Source: DATFDN01 sp035685165
Lineage (GTDB): Bacteria; Pseudomonadota; Alphaproteobacteria; Acetobacterales; Acetobacteraceae
NCBI GenBank assembly: GCA_035685165.1
Contig: DASRBI010000002.1
Coordinates: 1 to 64,000 of the forward strand
Direction of reading: 5' to 3'
Length of the DNA: 64,000 bases
Part shown: positions 53,727 through 62,050 of the stretch, piece after piece
Position numbering within the stretch: the first letter of the stretch is position 1
Layout: each line of letters opens with the position of its first letter
The notes under the pieces: generated by a model
Database searches by the model: none
Seen by the model: only the letters and a program-made list of their open reading frames with translations
Told to the model about the DNA's origin: nothing
Translations under genes and position numbers: made by a program

Positions 53727-54050
53727 GCCGCGAACAGGAGAAAGTGCGCCTCCGGCCCGAACCGGGGCAGCAAGTCCACGTCCTTCTTGTTCGCCGACAC
53801 GAGGATCGCACCCTGTTGGCAGGCGATGAGAAGGATGAGCGTGTCATTGAGAAGCTGCCGCCGCCGTCCCTCCTCGCAACAGGCTTCCACGGCCGAGAGC
53901 TGACGGCCGCGCAAGGTGCTGGGTCCGCCCGAGAATATCGGCGATCATGCCGGCTTCGATCCATGCCGCGCCGCGCGGAGCGAGCACCTGGCAACGGGGA
54001 TCGCTTCCAGGAGCTTCATCACCGCAGCGCGGTTGCCCGCCGTTTCCGGG
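53723..54050 (-). pseudogene. PIN-domain (VapC-like) toxin remnant in three frames
   Basis: On the minus strand three successive segments in different frames add up to most of a PIN toxin. They are HPETAGNRAAVMKLLEAIPVAR (about 54050-53985), then AAWIEAGMIADILGRTQHLARP (about 53962-53895), then RQLLNDTLILLIACQQGAILV plus SANKKDVDLLPRFGPEAHFLL (ending at 53723). The acidic centre N/D pair of the last part (LLNDTLIL, SANKKD) is recognisable. The N-terminal strand with the first Asp is missing, so the gene is dead. Confidence 0.7.
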
Positions 54051-54071
54051 TGCCGCTGAAGAGGCGGGGAG

Positions 54072-55655
54072 CTATACCCGCCGCACCCGGTAGAATTGCG
54101 GAATCCCCTCCGGCACGTCCGTCAGGTCTTTCCGGAAGCACGTCGGCTGGAAATACATGCCGAGCGGCGCGTAGGATGGGTTCTTGTAGAACTCGGCCTG
54201 CATGTCGGCGCAGACCTTCTGCTGGGCGGCGAGGTCCGGCGCGTCGAACCAAGCGGCGCGGAGCTTCTCCATCTCGGGATCGGTCGGCCAGCCGAACCAG
54301 CCGTTGCCGTCCGAGCGGATGGCGATGTCGGAGGCCGGCGAGACATTGCCGATGCCGCCCAGGAAGGTGAAGAAGATGTTCCACCCGCCTTCGGCGACCG
54401 GCTTGCGGCTTGCGCGCCGCTGCACGACGGTGCCCCAGTCGAGCGACTGGTAATCGACGTTGAAACCCATCCGCTTCAGCATGTCGCCGCCAACCTGCGC
54501 CTCGGCGTTGATGGTGGGGAAGTTGGAGGCGGCGAGCACCACCACCTTCTCGCCCTTGTAGCCCGCCCGTTCGAGCGCCGCCTTCAGCTTCGCCGGGTCG
54601 TGCGCGGTGCCGATGTTCTCGGCGGTGCCGATGGTGCTCGACATCGGGCTGCCGGGGACGAACAGGCCGACATTGTCGAGGATCAGCGTCGGATCGGCCC
54701 CAGCCACGCTTTCCATGTATTCGCGCTGGTTCACCGCCTGGAGCACGACGCGGCGGATCGCCGGGTTGTCGAACGGCGGAAAGAGCGCGTTGAAGCGCAG
54801 GCAGCCGATCTCGCCTGTATGGTCCTTCACCACCGAAACGAGATCTGGGTTCTTCTTGAGCAGCGGCACGAGATCGATCGTGGGATTCTCCCACCAATCG
54901 AACTCGCCCGCGTTCATCGCCGCGGCGTTGGTGGCCGGATCGGGCGAGACGGTCCACTCCACGCGGTCGAAATAAGCGGGCTTCGGGCCGGCGGTGTATT
55001 CGGCCGGACCGTCGCCACGCGGCACGTAGTCGGCGAACCGCTCATAGACGACGCGCGAGCCCGGTACGCGCTCGGCGGCGACGAACTTGTAGGGGCCGCT
55101 GCCGACCATCTCCGTCACTTGTTGGAAGGGATCGGTCTTGGCCAGCCGCTCGGGCATGATGCAGGCCATGCTGGTGATCGCCGCCAACGCGTCGGGCAGT
55201 AGCGGGAACGGCTTTTTCAGCCGGAATCGCAGCACCTTGTCGGACGGCGCGGAAAGCTCGTCGGTCGCCGCCATCAGCACGGCGCCGAAGGAATCGCGCT
55301 TGCCCCAGCGCGTCAGCGAGGCCACGCAGTCGCGCGCCAGCACCGGCGCGCCGTCGTGGAACTTGAGCCCGTCGCGCAGCGTGATGTCCCACTGCTTGCC
55401 ATCCGCGTCGACCTGGTGGCCCGCCGCCATCTGCGGGTGCGGGCGGTAGTTGTTATCGACGCCATAGAGCGTATCGAACACCAGGAAGGCGTGGTTGCGG
55501 GTGACATCGGCCGTGGTCCAAACCGGGTCAAGCGAGGCGAGATCGGCCTGCGGGATGAATTTTAGCACCCGCGCGCTCTCGGCACGAACGATGCGCGGGG
55601 CCGCCAGCGCCACCGCGCCGGCGGCGGCCGAGGCCATGAACTCACGACGCTTCAT
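54072..55655 (-). CDS. ABC transporter substrate-binding protein, family 5 (peptide/nickel type)
   Basis: The 527-residue protein is a DppA/OppA-type periplasmic receptor: VLKFIPQADLASLDPVWTTADVTRNHAF, WDITLRDGLKFHDGAPVLARD, VGSGPYKFVAAERVPGSRVVYERF and LRFNALFPPFDNPAIRRVVLQAVN. The signal (MKRREFMASAAAGAVALAAP) has a twin-arginine look. GGGAGGAC precedes the ATG at 55655. No permease or ATPase genes are next to it, so it is an orphan receptor here. Confidence 0.92.
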   Translation of the reverse strand: MKRREFMASAAAGAVALAAPRIVRAESARVLKFIPQADLASLDPVWTTADVTRNHAFLVFDTLYGVDNNYRPHPQMAAGHQVDADGKQWDITLRDGLKFHDGAPVLARDCVASLTRWGKRDSFGAVLMAATDELSAPSDKVLRFRLKKPFPLLPDALAAITSMACIMPERLAKTDPFQQVTEMVGSGPYKFVAAERVPGSRVVYERFADYVPRGDGPAEYTAGPKPAYFDRVEWTVSPDPATNAAAMNAGEFDWWENPTIDLVPLLKKNPDLVSVVKDHTGEIGCLRFNALFPPFDNPAIRRVVLQAVNQREYMESVAGADPTLILDNVGLFVPGSPMSSTIGTAENIGTAHDPAKLKAALERAGYKGEKVVVLAASNFPTINAEAQVGGDMLKRMGFNVDYQSLDWGTVVQRRASRKPVAEGGWNIFFTFLGGIGNVSPASDIAIRSDGNGWFGWPTDPEMEKLRAAWFDAPDLAAQQKVCADMQAEFYKNPSYAPLGMYFQPTCFRKDLTDVPEGIPQFYRVRRV

Positions 55656-55810
55656 ACCGTGTCCTCCCTGTTGTTGGCAGCAATCCACCGCCGCGGGCGC
55701 CCGGCGCCTCGAGCCATCTAATAGGACTGCCCGCCGAAACCCAAGGCCGCCGCCCCCGGGAGGGCGAAGAACCCTCTTCCCGTCGGGGCCGGTTCGTGAC
55801 AAGGACGCGC

Positions 55811-55829
55811 CCGAGGCTGCAAGCCTCGG
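55811..55829 (+). promoter_or_regulatory. Perfect inverted repeat upstream of the sigma54 promoter
   Basis: CCGAGGC (55811-55817), TGCAA, GCCTCGG (55823-55829) is a perfect 7-bp inverted repeat. It is centred about 57 bp upstream of the start predicted from the -24/-12 element. It could be an operator or activator site; it is not a clear NtrC consensus. Confidence 0.4.
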
Positions 55830-55850
55830 TGTCGGCAGGCGCTTGGCTGC

Positions 55851-55865
55851 TGGCACGCGGCTTGC
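55851..55865 (+). promoter_or_regulatory. Sigma54 (RpoN) -24/-12 promoter for the liv operon
   Basis: TGGCACG-CGGC-TTGC matches the sigma54 core consensus TGGCACG-N4-TTGC, with GG and GC in correct phase. It lies 50 bp before the livJ start, giving a predicted transcription start near 55877 and a 38-nt leader. Nitrogen-limitation control through an enhancer-binding protein is inferred. Confidence 0.65.
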
Positions 55866-55914
55866 GAGCCGCACTCGTAACAACATCACCCGTAAGGGTT
55901 ATGGGGGGTTTGCA

Positions 55915-57165
55915 ATGATCACACGTCGGGCAGCAGCCCAGCTTGTCGCCTCGGTCGCCGCCGCCGCGGCGTTCGGGCGCACCGGGGCCGCGTTCGCGGC
56001 CGATGACAAGGTTCTCAAGGTCGGCATCGACTTTTCGCTCACCGGCGCCGACGCGCACAGCGCCAAGCTGATGCTGGACGGCGCGCAGCTCGCCTTCGAC
56101 GACGCCAATGCCGCGAACGCGGTGCCGGGCTACCGCTTCGAGGTCGAGACATACGACGACGCCACCGCGACCGCAGGTCAGTATGACCCGGTGCAGGCCG
56201 CAACCAACGCGCGCAAGATGGTGGGCGACAAGCAGATCGTCGCGGCGATCGGCCCGCAGATGAGCGGCGCGGGCAAGGCGATGGCGCCGATTCTGAGCGA
56301 GGGCGACCTCGCCATCATCACGCCCTCCTCCACCAACCCCGATATCACCGATCCGAAGTTCGCTCAGCAGTACCGCCCGGCCGGCAAGCCGATCTATTTC
56401 CGCACAGTCACGACGGACGCCTACCAGGGCCCGAACATGGCCAACTACATGGCCAAGGACCTGCACGTGAAGTCCGTTTATGTGCTGGACGACAGCGGCG
56501 CCTACGGCGTGGGTCTGGCGGATGCGTTCCAGCGGCAGGCGGAGAAGGACGGGATCAAAGTGCTCGGCCGCGACCGGCTCGACCCGAAAGCTGCCGACTA
56601 CACGGCGATCCTGACCAAGATCAAGCAGCTCAACCCGGACGCGCTCTACTATGGCGGGGTGCTGCAGGCCGGCGTGAAACTCGCCAAGCAGGCTTACGAC
56701 ATCATTCCGAACGTGATCAAAGCGGGCGGCGACGGCGTGATGGGGCCGGAGATGCTGACCGGCGCCGGCTTCCCCGCCGCCGAGGGCTGGTATGCGACCA
56801 ATGCCTCGCCGCACATGACCGAGGATACGAAGGCGCAGCAATTCGTCCAGCACTACAAGGCGAAGTTCGGAGAGGCGCCGGACGACTACGCGATCACCGC
56901 CTATGACGCGGGCCTCGTCATCGTCGCGGCGGTGAAGAAGCTCGTCGATGAGAAGAAGCCGGTGAACCGCGACACGGTGCGCGACGCCATCCAGTCGATC
57001 AGCGTGCCGACCATCCAAGGTGTCGTCTCGTTCGACGACAACGGCGACATCAAGGACCGCACCGTTAGCGTGTTCCAGATCAAGAAGGATCCATCAAAGC
57101 CGCTCGACGACATCTCGGCGCAATACAAATACATCGGCGTCGCGCCGCAGAACATGAACAGCTAG
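55915..57165 (+). CDS. livJ: Branched-chain amino acid-type ABC transporter substrate-binding protein
   Basis: The 416-residue receptor has a signal peptide with a twin-arginine-like start (TRRAAAQLVASVAAAAAFG, cut near AFAADD) and the LivJ fold: KVGIDFSLTGADAHSAKLMLDGAQLAFDDAN, AAIGPQMSGAGKAMAPIL, AIITPSSTNPDIT and SVYVLDDSGAYGVGLADAF. Substrates of this family include branched-chain amino acids, amides, urea and aromatic acids; the specificity is unknown. It heads a four-gene operon. Confidence 0.92.
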   Translation: MITRRAAAQLVASVAAAAAFGRTGAAFAADDKVLKVGIDFSLTGADAHSAKLMLDGAQLAFDDANAANAVPGYRFEVETYDDATATAGQYDPVQAATNARKMVGDKQIVAAIGPQMSGAGKAMAPILSEGDLAIITPSSTNPDITDPKFAQQYRPAGKPIYFRTVTTDAYQGPNMANYMAKDLHVKSVYVLDDSGAYGVGLADAFQRQAEKDGIKVLGRDRLDPKAADYTAILTKIKQLNPDALYYGGVLQAGVKLAKQAYDIIPNVIKAGGDGVMGPEMLTGAGFPAAEGWYATNASPHMTEDTKAQQFVQHYKAKFGEAPDDYAITAYDAGLVIVAAVKKLVDEKKPVNRDTVRDAIQSISVPTIQGVVSFDDNGDIKDRTVSVFQIKKDPSKPLDDISAQYKYIGVAPQNMNS

Positions 57166-57172
57166 ACCGGAT

Positions 57173-58102
57173 ATGACGTTCTCCGATCTCTTGCTGCAAC
57201 AGGCGATCAACGGGCTGAGCCTGGGCGCGATGTATGCGCTGCTGGCACTCGGTTTCACGCTTGTCTACGGCATACTCGAGCTCATCAACTTCGCTCACTT
57301 CAACGTCTTCATGGTTGGCTCTTTCATCGCCATGTGGACGTTGCAGGCCTTCGGCCTGGTCGGTCAGAACGTCATCCTGACCGGCCTGCCGCTGGTCAGC
57401 GTGCTGGTGTTCGCCTTCCTCGCCAGCATGCTGGGCTCCGGTGTGCTCGGAGTAGCGATCGAGCGGCTTTCCTTGCGCCCGTTGCGGAACGTAACGGGAC
57501 CGGCCGCGATGATCACCACGATCGGAGTGTCATACATCCTGTTCAACGTCGTCCTGCTCACGGTCGGCGCGGATTCGAAGAACTATCCGAATCCGCTGCC
57601 GCCCGTGCGCTGGGCGATCGGCGGCGCGGTGCTCGAACTGCGCGAGGTGCTGATCTGGCTGGTGGCGATCGTGCTGATGGGCGGCCTTTGGGTGTTCGTG
57701 CAGAAGTCCCGGCTCGGCAAGGCGATGCGCGCCACCGCCCAGGACCCGGAAGCCGCGCGCATGATGGGCGTCGATGTGGACCGCGTGATCGTCACCGCCT
57801 TCTTTCTTGGCTCGGCGCTGGCCGGCGCGGGCGGGATGGTGTTCGGACTCTACTATAACTTCACGAGCTTCATCATCGGCTTTACCGCCGGGCTGCGCGC
57901 CTTCACCGCCGCCGTGCTGGGCGGGATCGGCAACGTGCCGGGCGCGATGGTGGGCGGCATCATCATCGGCCTGGTGGAATCCTTCGGCGGCCAGTTCATC
58001 GCCACCGCCTGGGCCGACGTGATCATCTTCTCGATCCTCGTGCTCGTGCTGGTGTTCCGCCCGGCCGGCCTGTTCGGCCGCCTGGCCCCCAGCAAGTCCT
58101 GA
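57173..58102 (+). CDS. livH: Branched-chain amino acid-type ABC transporter permease LivH
   Basis: The 309-residue membrane protein has about eight helices and the LivH features LQQAINGLSLGAMYALLALGFTLVYGILELINFAHFNVFM and AMRATAQDPEAARMMGVDVDRVI, the latter being the ATPase-docking loop. It is 7 bp after livJ and 8 bp before the fused livMG gene. Confidence 0.94.
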   Translation: MTFSDLLLQQAINGLSLGAMYALLALGFTLVYGILELINFAHFNVFMVGSFIAMWTLQAFGLVGQNVILTGLPLVSVLVFAFLASMLGSGVLGVAIERLSLRPLRNVTGPAAMITTIGVSYILFNVVLLTVGADSKNYPNPLPPVRWAIGGAVLELREVLIWLVAIVLMGGLWVFVQKSRLGKAMRATAQDPEAARMMGVDVDRVIVTAFFLGSALAGAGGMVFGLYYNFTSFIIGFTAGLRAFTAAVLGGIGNVPGAMVGGIIIGLVESFGGQFIATAWADVIIFSILVLVLVFRPAGLFGRLAPSKS

Positions 58103-58110
58103 GAGGCGCC

Positions 58111-60168
58111 ATGAGCGGCACCACCACAACCACCGGCACGGCGGCCCGTCCCGGGCCGGCGGCGAGCATCGCGCGGACCCTGAACAAGCCGACCGCGCAA
58201 TGGCTGATCAACCTGGTGATCGCCGCGCTCGCGCTCACCTTCCCGCTCTATCACGGCAACCAGGCCGACATCGATTCGCTCGCCAACGCCTTCGCCTATG
58301 CGACGCTCGCCTTGGGCCTCAACATCGTGGTCGGCTTCGCCGGGCTGCTCGATCTCGGCTACGCGGCGTTCTTCGCCATCGGCGCCTATTTCTACGGCTG
58401 CCTCAATTCCTTCCAGCTGCAGCCGGCGTGGAGCGGGTTTTGGGTGCCGTTCCAGGCGCTCGGCCTCGTTGCCAAGATGGCGGGCGAGAGCGGCGGCAGC
58501 GTGGTGCATTTCACCTTGTCGTTCTGGCTCGCGCTGCCGCTCGCGGCCTTCGTCGCGGCCTTTTTCGGCATCCTCTTCGGCGCGCCCACCTTGCGGCTGC
58601 GCGGCGATTATCTCGCCATCGTCACGCTCGGCTTCGGCGAGATCGTGCCGATCGTGTTCCGCAACGCCGACAAGCTCACCAACGGCGCGGCCGGCCTGAA
58701 CGGCGTCGCCGCGCCGCGCATCGGCCCCTATAATTTCGGCGTCAACTCCATTCCCTATTACTACGTGGCCGTGGCGCTGGTTGCGCTGCTGATTTTCGTC
58801 AGCGTGCGGCTGCGCGATTCGCGCATCGGCCGCGCATGGATGGCGATCCGAGAGGACGAGATCGCGGCGGGCGCCATGGGCGTGGATCGCACGCGCTACA
58901 AGCTGCTCGCCTTCGCGATCGGCGCCGCCTTCGCCGGCATGACCGGCGTCTTCTATGTCGCCAAGCTGCAAACCGCGACCCCGGACATGTTCGGTTTCCC
59001 GGTCTCGGTGATGATACTGGTGATGATCGTCTTCGGCGGCATCGGCAGCGTGTGGGGCGTGGTCGTCGGGGCGATGATCCTCACCTTGCTGCAATCATGG
59101 TGGCTGCAAGACCTGACCGGCTGGGTGGACAGCTTCGGGCGGATGGTGGGCAGCGACTGGATCGCGCATATCGATCTCGTGCCCTCGATCGAGCTGATTT
59201 TCGGCATCATCCTGGTGGTGATGATGCTCTACAGGCGGCAAGGGCTGATCCCCGCCTTCCGCCCGCCCGCCGCGCTGACCTTCGAGCAGCAGCACGCCGA
59301 GGTGCGGCGCGGCGCCGACATTCGGCTCTCGGGCCTCGGCGGCGAGGTGCGGACGGGGGCGATCTCGCTCGATGTGCGGGACGTGACCGTGCGCTTCGGC
59401 GGGCTGGTGGCCCTGAACAAGGTCTCGATCGAGGTGCCGCACGGTGCGGTGGTGGCGGTGATCGGCCCGAACGGTTCGGGCAAGTCGACGCTGTTCAACG
59501 TGATCACCGGGCTCGTGCCGGCGGAATCCGGCAGCATCCGCTTCGATGGCGAGGAAATCCTCGGCCTTCCCGACTACCAGGTGCTCGCCAAGGGCGTCGC
59601 GCGCACGTTCCAGAACATCCGCCTTTTTCCCAATCTCTCCGTCATGCAGAACGTGCTGGTGGGCCAGCACGCGCGGCTTTCCACCGGCCCGCTCGGCGCC
59701 GTGCTCGGCCTGCCGCGCACGCGGCGCGAGGAGCAGGCGGCGCGGGAGTGGGCCGAGGAAATCCTCGGCATCTTCGGCAACCGGCTGTTGCCGCGCATCG
59801 ATCAGGCGGTGAGCGGGCTGTCGTACGCCAATCGAAGGCGCACCGAGATTTCCCGCGCACTCGCCTCCCGCCCAAAGTTGCTGCTGCTCGATGAGCCGAC
59901 GGCGGGCATGAACCCGGCCGAGACGCTGGAACTTGCCGAGCAGATCCGCGGCCTGAAGGCACTCGGCCTAACCATCCTGCTGATCGAGCACAAGCTCGAC
60001 GTGGTCACGACGCTCGCTGACACGGTGTACGTACTCGATCATGGCGAGGTGATCGCCAAGGGACGGCCCGACGAGGTGCGCCGCAACGAAGAGGTGCTGC
60101 GCGCCTATCTCGGCCGCAACGCGCAAGCCGCCGCCGCCGGCGTGGCGGGAGAAGTCCATGCTGCTTGA
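58111..60168 (+). CDS. livMG: Fused LivM permease-LivG ATP-binding protein
   Basis: The 685-residue protein joins two transporter subunits. Residues about 30-375 are the LivM permease (YATLALGLNIVVGFAGLLDLGYAAFFAIGAY, GDYLAIVTLGFGEI, RAWMAIREDEIAAGAMGVDRTRYKLLAFAIGA). After a short linker, residues about 415-660 are the LivG ATPase: Walker A GPNGSGKST (452-460), signature region SGLSYANRRRTEISRALA, and Walker B LLLLDEPTAGMNP. The signature has AN where GQ or GD is usual. It overlaps livF by 11 bp. Confidence 0.94.
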   Translation: MSGTTTTTGTAARPGPAASIARTLNKPTAQWLINLVIAALALTFPLYHGNQADIDSLANAFAYATLALGLNIVVGFAGLLDLGYAAFFAIGAYFYGCLNSFQLQPAWSGFWVPFQALGLVAKMAGESGGSVVHFTLSFWLALPLAAFVAAFFGILFGAPTLRLRGDYLAIVTLGFGEIVPIVFRNADKLTNGAAGLNGVAAPRIGPYNFGVNSIPYYYVAVALVALLIFVSVRLRDSRIGRAWMAIREDEIAAGAMGVDRTRYKLLAFAIGAAFAGMTGVFYVAKLQTATPDMFGFPVSVMILVMIVFGGIGSVWGVVVGAMILTLLQSWWLQDLTGWVDSFGRMVGSDWIAHIDLVPSIELIFGIILVVMMLYRRQGLIPAFRPPAALTFEQQHAEVRRGADIRLSGLGGEVRTGAISLDVRDVTVRFGGLVALNKVSIEVPHGAVVAVIGPNGSGKSTLFNVITGLVPAESGSIRFDGEEILGLPDYQVLAKGVARTFQNIRLFPNLSVMQNVLVGQHARLSTGPLGAVLGLPRTRREEQAAREWAEEILGIFGNRLLPRIDQAVSGLSYANRRRTEISRALASRPKLLLLDEPTAGMNPAETLELAEQIRGLKALGLTILLIEHKLDVVTTLADTVYVLDHGEVIAKGRPDEVRRNEEVLRAYLGRNAQAAAAGVAGEVHAA

Positions 60169-60880
60169 GTTCAAGGACGTCGACACCTATTATGGCGACC
60201 TGCACGTCCTGAAGAAGGTCAACTACTCGATCGAGCAGGGCGAGATTGTCTCGCTGCTCGGCGGCAATGCGTGCGGCAAATCGACCACCATGAAGACCAT
60301 CATGGGCGTGGTGCGCCCGGCACGGGGGCAGGTGATCTTCGATGGCGTGCCGATCGAGAAAATGCCGACCTCGGAGCGCGTGAAACGCGGCATCGCGCCC
60401 GTTCTGGAAGCGCGGCGGCTGTTTCCGCGCATGACCGTGTACGAGAATCTGGAGATGGGGGCCTATCTGCGGAAGAAGGGGCCGGAACTCGAGGAGGATC
60501 TGGAGCGCGTCTATGCGCTTTTTCCGCGCGTCAAGGAGCGGCGCAACCAGATCGCCGGCACGCTTTCGGGCGGCGAGCAGCAGATGGTGGCGATGGGCCG
60601 TGCGCTGATGGCGCGCCCGCGGCTGCTCTGCATGGACGAGCCCTCGATGGGGCTGTCGCCGCTTTATGTAGAGCAGACCTTCGACATCATTCAGCAGATC
60701 AACCGCCAGGGCACGACGATCTTCATGGTCGAGCAGAACGCCAACATGGCGCTGCAGATCGCGCACCGCGCCTATGTGCTGCAAACCGGGCAGGTCGTGC
60801 TTTCCGGCACCGCCGCCGAGCTGCGGCAGAACCCGCTGATCCGGGAGGCCTATCTCGGCGAGCTTCAGGTGGCCGCGTAG
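60158..60880 (+). CDS. livF: Branched-chain amino acid-type ABC transporter ATP-binding protein LivF
   Basis: The 240-residue second ATPase completes the importer. It has the signature LSGGEQQMVAMGRALMARP and Walker B LLCMDEPSMGLSP. The Walker A reads GGNACGKST instead of the usual GRNGAGKTT: it still fits GxxxxGK[ST], but Ala-Cys replaces Gly-Ala. It starts inside the end of livMG. Confidence 0.94.
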   Translation: MLLEFKDVDTYYGDLHVLKKVNYSIEQGEIVSLLGGNACGKSTTMKTIMGVVRPARGQVIFDGVPIEKMPTSERVKRGIAPVLEARRLFPRMTVYENLEMGAYLRKKGPELEEDLERVYALFPRVKERRNQIAGTLSGGEQQMVAMGRALMARPRLLCMDEPSMGLSPLYVEQTFDIIQQINRQGTTIFMVEQNANMALQIAHRAYVLQTGQVVLSGTAAELRQNPLIREAYLGELQVAA

Positions 60881-60891
60881 GGGGTTCGTTT

Positions 60892-61758
60892 TTACCGATC
60901 GGCCGTTGCCGGCGCGGCGGCCGGCGCGGGCCGGAACGGGTGAATGAGCTGGCCTGCCAGGGAGTCGGGTAGCACGGTATCCGTACCGTAGGAGGACGGC
61001 CAGTGGCGCGGCAGGTAATGGGTGCCGAACAGCCAATCCCAGCAGGGCAGCATCGAGGCGAAGTTGCGGTCGCGCGGCTCGGCCAATGTATGGTGCCAAT
61101 GGTGAAAGGGCGGTGTGGCGAGCAGCCATTCCAGCGGGCCGAAGCGCCAGCGGATATCGGCGTGAATGAAGAAGCCCCAGACAGTGATGAGCAGCATCAG
61201 GAGCGTCGCAATCATCGTGCCCTGCACGCTTTGCGGGGCGCCGAGGCCGAGCATGTAGATCGGCACCAACCCACAGAGGCGAATGAAAACGCTGTCGATC
61301 GGGTGAGCCCGGGCGCTGATGAGAAAATAGACGTGCTTCGGCCGGTGGTGCACGGCGTGGAACCGCCACAGCAGTGGGATTTGGTGCGCCCAGCGGTGGC
61401 CCCAGTAGAAGCCGAAATCGCCGACGATGAACGCGCTGAGGCCACGTAGCCAGAGCGGCCAGGAGGCAATGTCGGCGTGAATGCGCCAGGGAACGCAGTG
61501 GTAACTGATGTAGGCGGCCAGCGAGAGGGGAAACACCAGCAGGAAGCTTGGGACGAAGTCGCTGATGAAATAGAAGCCGAGATCGCTCAGCGTGGAGAGG
61601 CGGAACAGCTGCTCGCGCTTCGCACCGAAGAGCTGCTCGAGCGGCACGAAGATGACGGCGAGGAGGAACAGCCAGACGAAGGCGTGAAGCAGGCTGAGCG
61701 CGGTTCCAAGAAGCTGGTGTTCGCGCAAGGTGGCAATCAGGCTGTCCAGCATGGCCAT
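60892..61758 (-). CDS. Sterol desaturase/fatty acid hydroxylase family protein
   Basis: The 288-residue membrane protein has the His clusters of di-iron membrane hydroxylases: HRWAH, HAVHH and HHWHH, plus HPIDS between. Membrane helices precede and separate them. In bacteria such enzymes hydroxylate carotenoids, hopanoids or fatty acyl chains. It converges with livF, 11 bp apart; no lipid genes flank it. Confidence 0.92.
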   Translation of the reverse strand: MAMLDSLIATLREHQLLGTALSLLHAFVWLFLLAVIFVPLEQLFGAKREQLFRLSTLSDLGFYFISDFVPSFLLVFPLSLAAYISYHCVPWRIHADIASWPLWLRGLSAFIVGDFGFYWGHRWAHQIPLLWRFHAVHHRPKHVYFLISARAHPIDSVFIRLCGLVPIYMLGLGAPQSVQGTMIATLLMLLITVWGFFIHADIRWRFGPLEWLLATPPFHHWHHTLAEPRDRNFASMLPCWDWLFGTHYLPRHWPSSYGTDTVLPDSLAGQLIHPFRPAPAAAPATADR

Positions 61759-61906
61759 CAGTCGGTCGTTGAACGTGCGACGCCCGGGAAGCCAAGGTTC
61801 CCGGGCGCTGCAAGCTTATACCAATCCGCACGGCATGCGACCCTCCCGACCTCTCCCCGACCCTCGCTGCCCCCATCGGGCGGAGAGGGAGCCTGCGCCA
61901 TGGGCT

Positions 61907-61934
61907 CCTCTTCGCCCCCTGGGGGGCGAAGAGG
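61907..61934. repeat. 12-bp perfect hairpin in an intergenic GC repeat
   Basis: CCTCTTCGCCCC (61907-61918) and GGGGCGAAGAGG (61923-61934) pair perfectly around CTGG. It lies in the 292-bp gap between the hydroxylase and PEP-CTERM genes, among CTCCCC/GGGAG runs of the dispersed GC-repeat type. No gene is seen in this gap. Confidence 0.6.
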
Positions 61935-62013
61935 TTGCGAGAGCAGGGGGGACACACCGCAAAAGGGTGGTCGCTGGGAGAAGATCACCGTCAATGCGGG
62001 TCGGCCTTAGAAT

Positions 62014-62041
62014 GGACCGAACGCCTCGAGGCGTTCGGTCC
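62014..62041 (-). terminator. 12-bp perfect palindrome after the PEP-CTERM gene
   Basis: GGACCGAACGCC (62014-62025), TCGA, GGCGTTCGGTCC (62030-62041) forms a perfect stem just after the stop of the PEP-CTERM gene on the minus strand. It is followed there by ATTCTAAG rather than a full U-tract, so termination would be modest. Confidence 0.5.
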
Positions 62042-62050
62042 CAGCGTCTC

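Noticed and set aside
60005..61957. A 650-codon minus-strand frame across livF and the hydroxylase
   Set aside because: It overlaps two well-supported genes in other frames and has no recognisable domain.
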